Shown one piece after another: positions 39,120-48,417 of a DNA stretch of 64,000 nt. Under the pieces are notes generated by a model that saw only the letters and a program-made list of their open reading frames with translations, searched no databases and was not told the origin of the DNA. Position 1 is the stretch's first letter; each line of letters opens with the position of its first letter. The stretch is taken from contig NZ_CP066308.1 of NCBI RefSeq assembly GCF_016406105.1, forward strand, positions 3,796,001-3,860,000. Direction: 5' to 3'. The stretch is from Brevibacillus composti. Lineage in GTDB: Bacteria; Bacillota; Bacilli; Brevibacillales; Brevibacillaceae. The position numbers and the translations under genes are program-made.

Positions 39120-39869
39120 TTAGAGAGACTTCAGCTCCACATCTTGATCGTAGCCATCGCCAAAGAATTCGTACAGATCCTCTTCTGCGTCAATGTCGAT
39201 GATCACTCCTTCAATGTCAGCCGAGTCGAAATCATCCCAGATGGCATCGCAGATATCTTCTACAAAGCTCCGAATATCGCTTTTGGAAAGAGATTTGTAT
39301 TCATCCTCGTAGTCGTACAGGTCTACCTCAATCTCTACGCTGATATCGTCCTCATCGTCCCCATCCAGGGTGATATCCCACGTGATGCCTTCGAATTTAC
39401 CGAACTCGTCGTTGAGATAGTCTTCCAGATCTGCGAGGTCGTCATCAAAATCATCGTCGCTGCTGCTTTTCTTCTTTTTCGATTCCAGATCGTCGATTTC
39501 ATCCTCCAGATCGGCAATCTTGGATTCCAGGCTCTTGATCTTGGAATCTCTTTCCGCCAGCTGCGCTTCCAGTGAAGCGATGCGGCCATCCGGTCTGTCT
39601 TTCACATTGATGGTGTAAGTCGTGCCATCCCAGGTGACGTCCTTGTTAAACACGTCCGCCATCATGCGGAGCGGGATAAAGGTGCTGCCGTTGACGATAA
39701 ACGGCTCCAGTTGTGTAGGAACCACTGACCCGTTATACAGGATTTTGATATTATTGTAAGAAGCTTGAACATTCTTCTTACCGACAGCCGCATCCGTACT
39801 GATCGGCATAAGAACTGCCCCTGTCAGGACAACAGCAGACAAGACGGACACCCATTTCTTTTTCCACAT
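39120..39869 (-). CDS. Secreted copper-amine-oxidase-N domain protein with coiled coil and acidic tail
   Basis: A 249-residue protein from ATG 39869 (GGGAGAGGTACGT upstream). A signal peptide MWKKKWVSVLSAVVLTGAVLMPISTDAA precedes a copper amine oxidase N-terminal domain (IKILYNGSVVPTQLEPFIVNGSTFIPLRMMADVF, TYTINVK). Then comes a coiled coil (IASLEAQLAERDSKIKSLESKIADLEDEIDDLE), a KKKKSSS linker and a very acidic C-terminal region of about 110 residues (DDDFDDDLADLEDY, LDGDDEDD). The protein is secreted and probably binds the cell wall or metal ions. No enzyme residues are evident. It stands alone; the two-component genes upstream are divergent. Confidence 0.85.
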   Translation of the reverse strand: MWKKKWVSVLSAVVLTGAVLMPISTDAAVGKKNVQASYNNIKILYNGSVVPTQLEPFIVNGSTFIPLRMMADVFNKDVTWDGTTYTINVKDRPDGRIASLEAQLAERDSKIKSLESKIADLEDEIDDLESKKKKSSSDDDFDDDLADLEDYLNDEFGKFEGITWDITLDGDDEDDISVEIEVDLYDYEDEYKSLSKSDIRSFVEDICDAIWDDFDSADIEGVIIDIDAEEDLYEFFGDGYDQDVELKSL

Positions 39870-40131
39870 ACGTACCTCTCCCATCATGATTTCTTTTGGC
39901 TGTTCGTTTGTACCTATATGTACAAATTTTTCCGTAAGCACATGGAACTAGTGAGCTACGAAATGCCTTCTATCATCAACAATTTAAAACAAAACGGTGA
40001 AAATACGGTGAAAAGCCAGGGAATATTTCCCGTTACTTTTTTATTTTTTTTTTACAGAAATGAGCTACGATGATAGGTAGAAGGAAAAAATTCCTTTCCG
40101 GACCGGATGTACGATAAGGAGGGGAAGCATT

Positions 40132-40806
40132 GTGCAAATCTTGGTTGCCGAGGATGATCTCGTGCTGGGCCAACTGATCGCCCACCTTTTAAAGAAAAAA
40201 GGAGGGTATCAGGTAGAGTGGGTCACCACCGGTGATGAAGCGAAAGACTATGCCACGGAAGCCCACTATGACATACTCATTCTCGATTGGATGCTGCCGG
40301 GCATAGAAGGCGTACATATTTGCAAGTCCCTGCGAGAGCAAGGCTATACGGGCGCCATCATCATGCTGACCGCAAAAGATACGCTGGAAGACCGGATCAA
40401 CGGATTGGATGCCGGAGCGGATGATTATCTGGTCAAGCCTTTTGAGATCGACGAATTGCTGGCCAGGATACGTGCCGTCAGCCGGCGAAATTTTGCCCCG
40501 ATTCAGGATCAACTGATCCAGCTGGATACGATCAAAGTAAACCTGACCAATCGCACCGTGTTTGATGAACATCGCGAAATACAGCTGACGCCGCGAGAGT
40601 ATCAGCTTCTCGATCTGCTGATACGCAACAGGGGCCAGGTCCTGCCCCGCGAGCTGATCTATGAGCGCATCTGGGGACACGAGGCGGAAGTCTCCCTGAA
40701 AACGATCGATGCCACTGTGAAGCTGCTTCGGAAAAAGCTGAACGGGACCAGCGGAAAAGATTATATACAAAGTATTCGCGGGGTGGGATACAAGCTTGAT
40801 TTCTAA
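40132..40806 (+). CDS. OmpR/PhoB-family response regulator
   Basis: A 224-residue protein starting at GTG 40132 with AAGGAGGGGAAGC upstream. The receiver domain has the acidic pair EDD (8-9), phosphoacceptor Asp52 (ILILDWMLPG), Thr in IIMLTAKD and the conserved lysine in VKPFEIDELLARI. The DNA-binding winged helix occupies residues about 130-224 (LTPREYQLLDLLIRNRGQVLPRELIYERIWG, SIRGVGYKLDF). It overlaps the following kinase gene by 11 bp, so the two are co-translated. Target genes are not apparent; the divergent secreted protein at 39120 is a candidate. Confidence 0.95.
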   Translation: MQILVAEDDLVLGQLIAHLLKKKGGYQVEWVTTGDEAKDYATEAHYDILILDWMLPGIEGVHICKSLREQGYTGAIIMLTAKDTLEDRINGLDAGADDYLVKPFEIDELLARIRAVSRRNFAPIQDQLIQLDTIKVNLTNRTVFDEHREIQLTPREYQLLDLLIRNRGQVLPRELIYERIWGHEAEVSLKTIDATVKLLRKKLNGTSGKDYIQSIRGVGYKLDF

Positions 40807-42211
40807 CTGGTTTTCGCGGCATCGCCCGTGGAAAAGGGACGTTTTTGTACATACGCAAGCCCGGTTGGCGCTCCAGTACAGCGCGATCATGATGATTTTT
40901 CTCTCCCTCTTCATCACGATCGTCTATTTTCTGGTCGATTTCGCTGTTTTCTATGAACAGGAAAAACAGCTGCATGCCAGCACGGAGCAGCAAGTCCAAG
41001 CCATCAAGGAAGCCCTGCCGGAAGAAAACCTGGGCGATATGGAGCTGGATGACGAGCTCAACACCATCCGGGAGAGCGGCAAGCAGTTTTTCTACTACTT
41101 CATAGAGCCGGACGGCCAGTTGATCATCGGTGACGAGTGGAATCGCCGGCTGCAGCCGGAGCTGCTGGAAATGGTAAAAGACTGGATACCGGGGAAGCGG
41201 GAAGTCCGCTATGAAAGCATGACGCTATCGCCCCCCTCCTACAAACGGGGAGACAATGCCGCGTCGAACAGCCATATGGCGAAAGAGCGGGATATTCAGC
41301 TGATGATGACCGGACGAGCCGTCTATGACAACAGGCAATTGGTCGGGTTCCTCTATACGGGACGGGATATTACGTTTACCTATGAGCTGACCAAGCGCCT
41401 GTTAACCGTGCTGATCGTGCTCGGCATTCTGTTCTTGGGCGTTGCCGTGTTGCTCAGCTACTTCATGTCCAAACGGGCGATGATCCCCATACGTCAATCC
41501 TTTCAAAGACAAAAGGAATTTATCGCCGACGCTTCCCATGAGCTGCGAACGCCGCTCAGCATCCTTCATTCCTCTCTGGATGTATTCGAGATGGAGGACG
41601 GAGAGCACCTCTCGGACTTTTCCAAAAACGTGCTGGTCAACATGAAGAACGAAGTGAAGCGAATGGCGAAAATGGTCAGCGATCTGCTCACCCTGGCACG
41701 CTCGGATACGGATCGGCCTGATGCCCTGATATTTGAACCGTTCGACCTCGCTTCGTCCGCCGGGCAGCTGGTCCACTCCACCCGCACGCTGGCGCAGCAG
41801 CGGAATCTGCATCTTCATTTTCATGCGCCTGCCTCCCTGCCGATGTACGGGGACCCGGAGAGGATCAAGCAGCTGCTCTATATCCTTCTGGACAATGCGA
41901 TCAAATACACGCCTCCCGGGGGAGAGATCCACCTCAGTCTGTCCAAGGATTTGACGGACAAGCATCCTGTGCTGCTGGTAAAAGTACGGGACAGCGGTAT
42001 CGGCATCCCGCCTGGCCATATCGACCGCATCTTTGACCGCTTCTATCGGGTAGAAAAAAACCGTTCCCGGCAAATGGGCGGAATGGGCCTGGGACTGTCG
42101 ATCGCCAAGTGGATTGTCGAAGCCCATGACGGCACCATCTCCGTGTCCAGTGCGCCGGGACAAGGGAGCACTTTCACCGTCTCGATCCCGCTCACCAAAA
42201 AGAGGACGTAG
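40796..42211 (+). CDS. Membrane sensor histidine kinase
   Basis: A 471-residue kinase starting at TTG 40796 inside the end of the regulator gene. Two membrane helices (about 29-52 and 200-224) enclose an extracytoplasmic sensor of about 145 residues. The H box is FIADASHELRTPLSIL, with N box LYILLDNAIKYTPPGGE, G1 DSGIGIP, F box IFDRFYRVEKNRSRQ and G2 GMGLGLSIAKWIV. No HAMP domain is obvious; a short linker SKRAMIPIRQSFQRQ joins the second helix to the kinase core. It phosphorylates the upstream-encoded regulator. The signal is unknown. Confidence 0.95.
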   Translation: MISNWFSRHRPWKRDVFVHTQARLALQYSAIMMIFLSLFITIVYFLVDFAVFYEQEKQLHASTEQQVQAIKEALPEENLGDMELDDELNTIRESGKQFFYYFIEPDGQLIIGDEWNRRLQPELLEMVKDWIPGKREVRYESMTLSPPSYKRGDNAASNSHMAKERDIQLMMTGRAVYDNRQLVGFLYTGRDITFTYELTKRLLTVLIVLGILFLGVAVLLSYFMSKRAMIPIRQSFQRQKEFIADASHELRTPLSILHSSLDVFEMEDGEHLSDFSKNVLVNMKNEVKRMAKMVSDLLTLARSDTDRPDALIFEPFDLASSAGQLVHSTRTLAQQRNLHLHFHAPASLPMYGDPERIKQLLYILLDNAIKYTPPGGEIHLSLSKDLTDKHPVLLVKVRDSGIGIPPGHIDRIFDRFYRVEKNRSRQMGGMGLGLSIAKWIVEAHDGTISVSSAPGQGSTFTVSIPLTKKRT

Positions 42212-42256
42212 CCTAATCCTTGCGAATGGCTGCGTCCTCCGTGCTATTTCCCCCTG

Positions 42257-44413
42257 CTATTCCTCGGCCAGCCGCTCCACGATCGCGTCGCCGCTTTCTC
42301 CTATCCGGACGTACGCATAATTCGCCGACCTTTCCACATCCAGCCCCGTTCCCTCCGGAACAAAAAAGTTCTCGATGCCGTACGCCACCCGGTCGCCGCC
42401 GACCGCCCGACCGTTGATGATGACATCATCCGGAGCCGGTTGATACGCCTGATTCCATCTTCCTTCCACTTGATGATAGCCGCTGTAGACGTACACATCA
42501 TCTTCGCCTTTGCGCAGCACCACGCGCACGCGAGCGGATTGCCGTTCATCAACAACCTCGTCGATTCGCGAAATCGCATAGCTGAGCTGGACATAATCTC
42601 CCTGCAAAAGCGACCGCGGATCTACGGGAGCCAGTTCCAGCTTGACTGTTTTTCCGTGGGCGAGAATCGCTTCGCTGTTCCATACCTGATAGCCGATCAT
42701 CCCAAACTGAAGCAGGATGACGAGCAGAAGAGCGATCCGGCGGCGGGAAAAAATCGCCCGCTCCTGTCTGTCCGGAAGGGATTTCTGCCTCTGGTCGAGC
42801 CAAAAACTGACGCCGAAGAAAAGCAGGCTGAGCCCGAGCAGACTGATCGACTTATGCAGCAAGCTCCAGAGCAAATCGTAATATTTGCTGACCAGAAAAC
42901 CGAACCAGAACAAGAGGACGATGCCTGCCTCTCCTCTCTCTCCCCTCCCGTGCGCCCCGTACATCATCCCCGTGGCAAACAGGAAGAAGGCGATATTGGC
43001 GATGGCATAGCCTATGCCATGTGCGGTTTCGGCCAGCAGGAGAAAGGCGTACAGCCCGTATACCAGCGCGCTTCGGCGCACAAGCGTCTGCTGGCCGGGG
43101 ACGAAGTACATCGCGAGCTGAAAGAGGCTGATAATCAGCCACGGCCAAAATTTTCCGGGCAGCACCGACTCCAGCCCAAAGTAAAGCACCAGCACAAATG
43201 CTAGCTGAGTCAGCAGCCGGGCCCACAGCTCCGGCAGCTTTACCCAGACGAATGCCAATACGAGCAAAAATACCGTCCAGAAAAAGGGAATCCCCGCAAA
43301 ATAATCATGAGAGATCATCAGCGATGAACCGGCTCCCATCAAATAGCCCATCGTCAGAAGCGTGTACCGGACCGTATCCTGAATCTGCTTGTTAAAAACT
43401 ACGGGCGCAATAAAGGCGCCAGCGGACAAGCAAAAGACTACGTAATCGACGCCCTCCCCCTCCAGCATCAGCGCCAGCAAGATCACGAGACAGACGGTAC
43501 CGATCAGGGAGGCTACCACTGTCACCAGGACGACGATCGCCTCGCGAAAGGCACGCTGCCAGATACTGCCCTCCGGCTGGCCGGACTGGCGCACCCATTT
43601 GAGAGCGGCCACCGACCCCCAGACGAGACCGGCAGCCAACATTAAGCCCAGCCACAATAAGCCCTCTGAAAAATGCTCAATGAGAAACAAAAAGAACTTC
43701 CCGAGAATAAACACGGCTCCTGCTGCAGCTGTGGCGATGAGAAACCCACGATGGGGGCGCACCTTCAGAAAATAAGCAAATAGCCCCGCGAATGCCAACA
43801 GATAGAGGATCTCCGGCATCGCGCCGTAGACGTCAGCAAAGGCACTGATGAACAGGGCGAATTGGAGAACTGCAAAAGAAAGGTAGTAGACCGGACGAGA
43901 CGGGAGCAATCCCCGCGCTGTCAGTCCGAAAAGAAGGGCATTGAAGCAGGCGATGCCCAGGTACATCCAGTAGGCGAATTCTTCGCCATGCGCAGCAAGG
44001 ACGACCGATGGCTCCAGATAAAAATAGACGGTAAGATGAACAAGCACATAGCTGATCACATAATAAGGCTGGTACCTGGTGATAAGCGCAAACAGGAGAT
44101 TGGGGAGCAGCCATACCGCGAAAAGCAGATAGCTGTCCGCATGTGAGTTGTACACCTGTCCAAGCAAGGCCACGCAAATGCCAAAAGCCAGCCCGCCCGC
44201 TGCCAGCAGCCAATTGCTTAAAAAGAGATGTCTTTTCCATAAAAGATGACCCGCGTATGATGTCAAATAAAAGAGCAGAAGCATGCCTGTACATACGCCA
44301 ATCCGTTCCCCCCTGTCCATCGCCGGCCAGTTGGAGGCAAAGAAGTACAGAACGGCCGACAGGAAACAGGCGATGCCGAGCAAATAGCCCAGTCGCACCC
44401 AAGGCAGTCTCAA
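42257..44413 (-). CDS. DUF2157/GDYXXLXY polytopic membrane protein
   Basis: A 718-residue protein with about 18 hydrophobic helices. The N-terminal part (YLLGIACFLSAVLYFFASNWPAM) matches DUF2157. The middle resembles DUF4401, and the C-terminal about 160 residues are a soluble GDYXXLXY domain with the motif itself in SLLQGDYVQLSYAI. In other bacteria the DUF2157-DUF4401 and GDYXXLXY parts are often separate neighbouring genes; here they are fused. The function is unknown. It is convergent with the sensor kinase gene. Confidence 0.87.
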   Translation of the reverse strand: MRLPWVRLGYLLGIACFLSAVLYFFASNWPAMDRGERIGVCTGMLLLFYLTSYAGHLLWKRHLFLSNWLLAAGGLAFGICVALLGQVYNSHADSYLLFAVWLLPNLLFALITRYQPYYVISYVLVHLTVYFYLEPSVVLAAHGEEFAYWMYLGIACFNALLFGLTARGLLPSRPVYYLSFAVLQFALFISAFADVYGAMPEILYLLAFAGLFAYFLKVRPHRGFLIATAAAGAVFILGKFFLFLIEHFSEGLLWLGLMLAAGLVWGSVAALKWVRQSGQPEGSIWQRAFREAIVVLVTVVASLIGTVCLVILLALMLEGEGVDYVVFCLSAGAFIAPVVFNKQIQDTVRYTLLTMGYLMGAGSSLMISHDYFAGIPFFWTVFLLVLAFVWVKLPELWARLLTQLAFVLVLYFGLESVLPGKFWPWLIISLFQLAMYFVPGQQTLVRRSALVYGLYAFLLLAETAHGIGYAIANIAFFLFATGMMYGAHGRGERGEAGIVLLFWFGFLVSKYYDLLWSLLHKSISLLGLSLLFFGVSFWLDQRQKSLPDRQERAIFSRRRIALLLVILLQFGMIGYQVWNSEAILAHGKTVKLELAPVDPRSLLQGDYVQLSYAISRIDEVVDERQSARVRVVLRKGEDDVYVYSGYHQVEGRWNQAYQPAPDDVIINGRAVGGDRVAYGIENFFVPEGTGLDVERSANYAYVRIGESGDAIVERLAEE

Positions 44414-44553
44414 TCCCCATTCCCCCTTTCACTCCGCATGCGGGGATCGATGGGATCGTCCCTCTTTCCCGCGAAGCGAATATTTCCTTTTCTTTGTAAA
44501 AATCGTACGCTTTCTTTGCCTCCTTGACAAGAAAATAATGCCAATTCTAGATC

Positions 44554-45156
44554 TCAGGCAGCGAAACCTGTTCCCCCCGGTACGCCGCAGTGAAACTGCC
44601 AGTCTTCCAAAAAAGAGGGCCACAGGTTGGGACGTCGGTTGATCGCCAGCGGGTGGTAGGAAACCGCAGTCGGGATGCCGCGGGGAGCATGCCAGGCTTT
44701 CCGCAGCCTTTTCACCTCCGCTTCCCCCTGTTCAAAAAAAGACTGTACCGCCACATTGCCCAGGCAGAAGATGAACTGCGGCGATTTGCTCTCGATTTGA
44801 TCCAGGAGATGCTTCATGCAGATCGACCTGGCCACTACTTTCTCGTAGGCCTTTTTCGGCTGCCTTTTGAGCACATAGGTCACATACAGATCCTCCTGTC
44901 CCAAACCCGCCAGCTGCGCCGCTTTTTGCAGGGTCTTGCGCGTGCCGCAGACAAAGGGGCGCCCTTCCCGATCCTCCCGCGAGCCCGGGTTATCAAGCAC
45001 CACCATAATCGGTGCATTCGGATTTCCTTCCCCCCATACCATCCGTGTCCCGTGCCGGATCAAGCCGCAGTCCGGGCAGCCCTCTGCCCCTGCCGGCGGC
45101 AATTCCTCCGGCCAAGCCGCGGGGCAATGCACATCCGTATTTCCATCCATCTCCAT
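44554..45156 (-). CDS. Uracil-DNA glycosylase family protein (family 4-like)
   Basis: A 200-residue protein from ATG 45156 (GGGAGG upstream). It carries a cysteine pair GCPDCGLI near the N-terminus, motif A MVVLDNPGSREDREGRPFVCG, and the C-terminal motif SYHPLAINRRP. TYVLKRQPKK matches the family's NxVxxxP segment. Spacing resembles family 4 and related Fe-S uracil glycosylases, but the catalytic acidic residue differs (LDNPGSRED instead of GEAPG). It probably excises uracil or a related damaged base. Fe-S binding is inferred; only some of the four expected cysteines are clear (Cys in CGLI, VCG, ICMKH, and CLG). Confidence 0.82.
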   Translation of the reverse strand: MEMDGNTDVHCPAAWPEELPPAGAEGCPDCGLIRHGTRMVWGEGNPNAPIMVVLDNPGSREDREGRPFVCGTRKTLQKAAQLAGLGQEDLYVTYVLKRQPKKAYEKVVARSICMKHLLDQIESKSPQFIFCLGNVAVQSFFEQGEAEVKRLRKAWHAPRGIPTAVSYHPLAINRRPNLWPSFLEDWQFHCGVPGGTGFAA

Positions 45157-45354
45157 CGTAATATCCTCCCTCAATGGATCCGTTTGCCATAGCTTGGGAG
45201 CAAAAACAGATTTTCAAACAAAAAAAGCCCCAGCGGGGATTGTTTTCGAAAGTGCCTGGGGACATACATGCCCTCCTCGCTTGCGCATATATATAAATTC
45301 GCCCCCGAGATGAAGGGAGGACACTGAGGAGGCAAAAAGGAGGTAGTAGTCCCT

Positions 45355-45732
45355 ATGAAGATCGCCATGATGATCTGTGTGCTGCTCTTCGCCGGCACAG
45401 CGCTGGCAGGTATAGCCAGTGCCGATTCCCCGTTTCCGGATACGCACAAACACTGGGCCAAATCCAGTATTCAGTGGGCTTTGGCCAAAAATATGGTAGT
45501 CGGTTACCCGGATGGCACCTTTAAACCCGACCACATCGTAACAGAAGCGGAATTCCTCGCGATGCTGCTCCGCATGTTCGAAAATACAAAGCTGGAGGTC
45601 GAAACGCTTGAGTATCTGACCCGGGCGGAAGCCGTTCAGTTTTTAAAAAATATCGCGACCAGCGGACTGCACAGCATGAAAAAACGTCCGAACCAGCCCG
45701 AGGATTATCCGAATCTCCATCCCTACAAGTAA
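45355..45732 (+). CDS. Secreted S-layer homology (SLH) domain protein
   Basis: A 125-residue protein. ATG 45355 follows AAAAAGGAGGTAG. A signal peptide (MKIAMMICVLLFAGTALAGIASA) precedes one clear SLH domain (FPDTHKHWAKSSIQWALAKNMVVGYPDGTFKPDHIVTEAEFLAML, in parts). Then LTRAEAVQFLKNI looks like the end of a second SLH copy, immediately after LEYL; the first part of that second copy is absent. SLH domains bind pyruvylated wall polysaccharide. The last 90 bases overlap the 3' end of the convergent gene at 45643. The short second domain may be a deletion scar. Confidence 0.78.
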   Translation: MKIAMMICVLLFAGTALAGIASADSPFPDTHKHWAKSSIQWALAKNMVVGYPDGTFKPDHIVTEAEFLAMLLRMFENTKLEVETLEYLTRAEAVQFLKNIATSGLHSMKKRPNQPEDYPNLHPYK

Positions 45733-46095
45733 AATTGAACATGCCCATCCCGCTTGACAATCGCCTTTGGCCAGGGTAAAGGTGAGCAGCTTGCCGGACG
45801 GGTCGACGTTCATAATGACATGCGGATACTTTTTCATGTCGGCCTGGTATAGCCGGACCTTTCCCCCTGCATTCGGGTCATTTACTTCCACCTCCATGAC
45901 GGGGTAGTCCTTGAGGTAAGGAAGGATCTTCTTTGCCTTTTGCAGTTCATTTTCGATCTTTTTCATCCACTCGGCGGATACCTCGCCGCTCTCTTCGTTG
46001 ATAATGGAGGCATTTTGCGCATAAGAGCTGATCGGGGCCGCCAGAACGACGCTGGCCGTCATCAGCAGGAACAGGCTTTGGGTCAGTTTTTTCAT
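45643..46095 (-). CDS. Small secreted protein of unknown function
   Basis: A 150-residue protein with signal peptide MKKLTQSLFLLMTASVVLAAPISSYA. The mature part reads like a compact domain up to about residue 112 (WMKKIENELQKAKKILPYLKDYPVMEVEVNDP, then GGKVRLYQADMKKYPHVIMNVD). The last about 35 residues, from KGDCQAGWACSILL onward, are encoded antisense to the SLH gene and look unrelated in composition. This suggests that the original C-terminus was replaced when the two genes were brought together. No family recognised. Confidence 0.65.
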   Translation of the reverse strand: MKKLTQSLFLLMTASVVLAAPISSYAQNASIINEESGEVSAEWMKKIENELQKAKKILPYLKDYPVMEVEVNDPNAGGKVRLYQADMKKYPHVIMNVDPSGKLLTFTLAKGDCQAGWACSILLVGMEIRIILGLVRTFFHAVQSAGRDIF

Positions 46096-46230
46096 CTTTC
46101 TCCCTCGCTTGCTTTTTGAATTTGCAAATCCATGTCAATTTGGTGGTTCACCCATTATTCGTATGAACGCTGTTTTTGTTTCAAGTTTTTTGAAAAAGAT
46201 CTTTCGCTGTAATGGAAATTTTCGCAAGAG

Positions 46231-46239
46231 TGGTATAAT
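46231..46239 (+). promoter_or_regulatory. Extended -10 promoter element upstream of the RraA-family gene
   Basis: TGGTATAAT at 46231-46239 is a consensus extended -10 (TGN plus TATAAT), about 155 bp before the start codon. No strong -35 box precedes it. Confidence 0.5.
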
Positions 46240-46395
46240 TGAGCCGAAACCAACTCTCTTTCAGGCTTGGAGAAGATGTCTTCTATGTGAAAATGGGTTC
46301 AGCCCGCTGCATAAAAAAATCTGCCGAGGCATCTCTTGGCAGCCAGACAAAATCCGATTGGTAATAAATTCCACACCAGAAACGGAGGAGATTCG

Positions 46396-47013
46396 ATGAA
46401 GGACATCCTGAGCATGTTTGCGGAAATCCCGACCCCTTGCATATCCGATGCCATGCAGGGACTGAATAATTTGGATCCAAGCATTAAGCCATTGAGGGAG
46501 CACGATAAAATTGCGGGGAGAGCTTTCACGGTAAAGATGCCCGTCGGCGACAATCATGCGGTTCTTCGGGCCATTCGGGAAGCAAAACCCGGCGACGTCT
46601 TGATCATTGACGCAAAGGGAGATACCTACCGGGCGGTTGCCGGCGACTTCGTCGTGGGGATGGCAAAAACCCTGGGAATCAGCGGCATCGTAGTGGACGG
46701 AGTCATTCGAGATATACAGGGCATTTTGGATCTGCAATTCCCTGTCTTTTGCAAGGGAACCACAGTCGCTGCCAGTGCCAAAGCCGGCGGAGGGGAAGTT
46801 AACGTCCCCATTTCTTGCGGCGGAGTCGCGGTCCACCCCGGAGACATCATTGTAGGAGACGCCGATGGTGTTGTCGTGGTCCCTCAAAACCTGGAGACGG
46901 TTATCCTCTCCAAAGCATTGGAAAAGATGAAAAAGGACCAGGAACGGGCAGACCTGGTCTCTGGAAATCCGGAAGCCGTCAGAAAGTATCTCGATTCTGT
47001 TCTGGGAAAGTAA
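46396..47013 (+). CDS. RraA-family/HMG aldolase-like protein
   Basis: A 205-residue protein. ATG 46396 follows CGGAGGAGATTCG. Family marks are TPCISDAMQGLNNLD at the N-terminus, AGRAFTVKMPVGDNHAV, GDVLIIDAKGD, then GISGIVVDGVIRDIQGI with the conserved Arg-Asp, and VHPGDIIVGDADGVVVVP. Members include regulator of RNase E activity and class II 4-hydroxy-4-methyl-2-oxoglutarate/oxaloacetate aldolases. In a Gram-positive without RNase E and beside a KDPG aldolase fragment, an aldolase or decarboxylase role is more likely. A terminator follows, shared with the convergent fragment. Confidence 0.88.
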   Translation: MKDILSMFAEIPTPCISDAMQGLNNLDPSIKPLREHDKIAGRAFTVKMPVGDNHAVLRAIREAKPGDVLIIDAKGDTYRAVAGDFVVGMAKTLGISGIVVDGVIRDIQGILDLQFPVFCKGTTVAASAKAGGGEVNVPISCGGVAVHPGDIIVGDADGVVVVPQNLETVILSKALEKMKKDQERADLVSGNPEAVRKYLDSVLGK

Positions 47014-47025
47014 GTGCCCAAAGAA

Positions 47026-47095
47026 AAAACACCTTCAAGCCGCCTCCATCTCTTCCGATATGGTTGCGCCTGCTTGAAGGTGTTTTGGTTTTCAT
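47026..47095. terminator. Bidirectional terminator between RraA-family and KDPG-aldolase genes
   Basis: Long stem AAACACCTTCAAGC / GCTTGAAGGTGTTT with a 31-base loop; T-rich on both flanks. Confidence 0.8.
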
Positions 47096-47108
47096 CGTCC
47101 TACTGCGT

Positions 47109-47678
47109 CTATGATCTGTTGCGCGCCGCTTGGATCAACGCCACATATTCCCGCGCACGCGATTCGATTCCCTCGTAATCATCCCAGGACGGCACCAAGT
47201 TCCGGCCGATCCCTACTGCGACGGCGCCCGCCGCGATAAACTCCGCTGCATTTTCAAGATTGACTCCCCCAGTGGGAATAATCGATACATGCGGCAGTGG
47301 TGCCATGACATCCTTGATAAAATTGGCCCCCACTGATGAAGCGGGAAACAATTTTACCAGTTGGGCGCCCCATTCCACAGCCTGTACGATTTCCGTGGGC
47401 GTGAATATTCCTGGCACCGGCTGTTTTCCATACCGGAGAGCTGTTTGAATCACGTCTTGTTTCAAGTTCGGGCTAAAAATAAACTCCGCTCCGTGATGAA
47501 TCGCCATCCGGGCCGTTTGACCGTCCAGAACCGTGCCGGCTCCGATCACGGCCTGGTCTCCGTATTTCCTCGCCAGTCGTTGGATGATCTCAAACGACTC
47601 GGGAGAATCTACCGTAATCTCCAATGCCGTCACTCCGCCTTTAATCAAAGCGGCCAGGTCTTGCCTTCCTTTGTCCAC
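47109..47678 (-). pseudogene. KDPG/KHG aldolase, N-terminally truncated
   Basis: The frame holds most of a 2-keto-3-deoxy-6-phosphogluconate aldolase: LIKGGVTALEITVDSPESFE, GAGTVLDGQTARMAIHHGAEFIFSP, PGIFTPTEIVQAVEWGAQLVKLFPAS with the Schiff-base lysine in VKLFPA, and IIPTGGVNLENAAEFIAAGA. The usual first strand, carrying the catalytic Glu after the Arg-Gly of VAIVRG, is missing. Upstream DNA instead belongs to an amidohydrolase fragment, and the first residues (MDKGRQDL) come from that junction. The product would lack part of the barrel. It may have partnered the RraA-like gene in sugar-acid breakdown. Confidence 0.78.
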
Positions 47679-47872
47679 TCATTCACCAGATGATTAATGA
47701 TCCATTCATTTTCGGCATGAACCATTGCCGTCTGTTTGCTTTTTGCAATCCGCTCAAACATCGCGTACAGCTCGCCGTCATCTACAGCTCTCATCCCGTA
47801 GGAAGCAGCTCCGGAAGTCGTGCCCTCCTCACATGGAAACACCACTTCGTGAGGAAAAGTCAGATTGTCCGT
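47645..47872 (-). pseudogene. Dihydropyrimidinase/hydantoinase-like amidohydrolase, internal fragment
   Basis: The stretch encodes SYGMRAVDDGELYAMFERIAKSKQTAMVHAENEWIINHLVNEWTKEGKTWP (in parts). It matches the middle of D-hydantoinases and dihydropyrimidinases around the metal-binding VHAEN histidine. Both ends are gone. It is fused to the KDPG aldolase fragment on one side and to a probable relaxase remnant on the other. Confidence 0.65.
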
Positions 47873-48324
47873 CTTTGGCCTAATTGTCTGTCTTCGCTTA
47901 GCGCCGCCTTCGCGTTGCCAACTTGGCGCTCGCGCCGTTTCGGCAACGATGGCTCCCTGTCCGGCTGACGGCGTTCCTTTTCAGCTTTGCGGTTTTCTTC
48001 CCGAAGCTCGCGGAGCAGTGCGCGAATCGATTGTCGCTGCGGAACTGCGTGCCGTTCAGCTTCAGTCATAGTACCCCTTGCGGATGCCGCGCTGCGCTCG
48101 GAGATAGGCTCGATCTGATCGGCGTCGTTCGCGCGGCGGATGCGGTTGTAGAGCGTTTTGCGTTTGCCGCAAAGCTCGTTCATCTCTTGCTCCGTAACGG
48201 ACGCAAACGCCAGAAGCTGCTCTTTACTGGAAATGCGGTGCTGGCAAAGCAGCTTTGTCTGTGCGGTGATAACCGTACCAGAACCGAAATCGAGCGCTTC
48301 CTCAACTTCGATCACCCCTTTCAA
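47860..48324 (-). pseudogene. Probable relaxase/mobilization protein, C-terminal remnant
   Basis: A 154-residue frame without a credible start. It contains TVITAQTKLLCQHRISSKEQLLAFASVTEQEMNELCGKRKTLYNRIRRA (in parts), resembling the helical C-terminal part of MobA/Rlx relaxases of Clostridia-type conjugative elements. A very basic tail follows (RKAEKERRQPDREPSLPKRRER). The N-terminal HUH nuclease domain is missing. It lies beside other element-type genes (TOPRIM protein, toxin-antitoxin) and a hairpin pair, supporting a decayed conjugative element. Identification rests on pattern only. Confidence 0.5.
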
Positions 48325-48417
48325 AAGTAGGCTTCATAAACCGAATCGCCGAAGCAATAAACAACCATCCTGCAAACTATCCGTTCATCGAAACGATATC
48401 CAGGTAATGGTGGGGTC

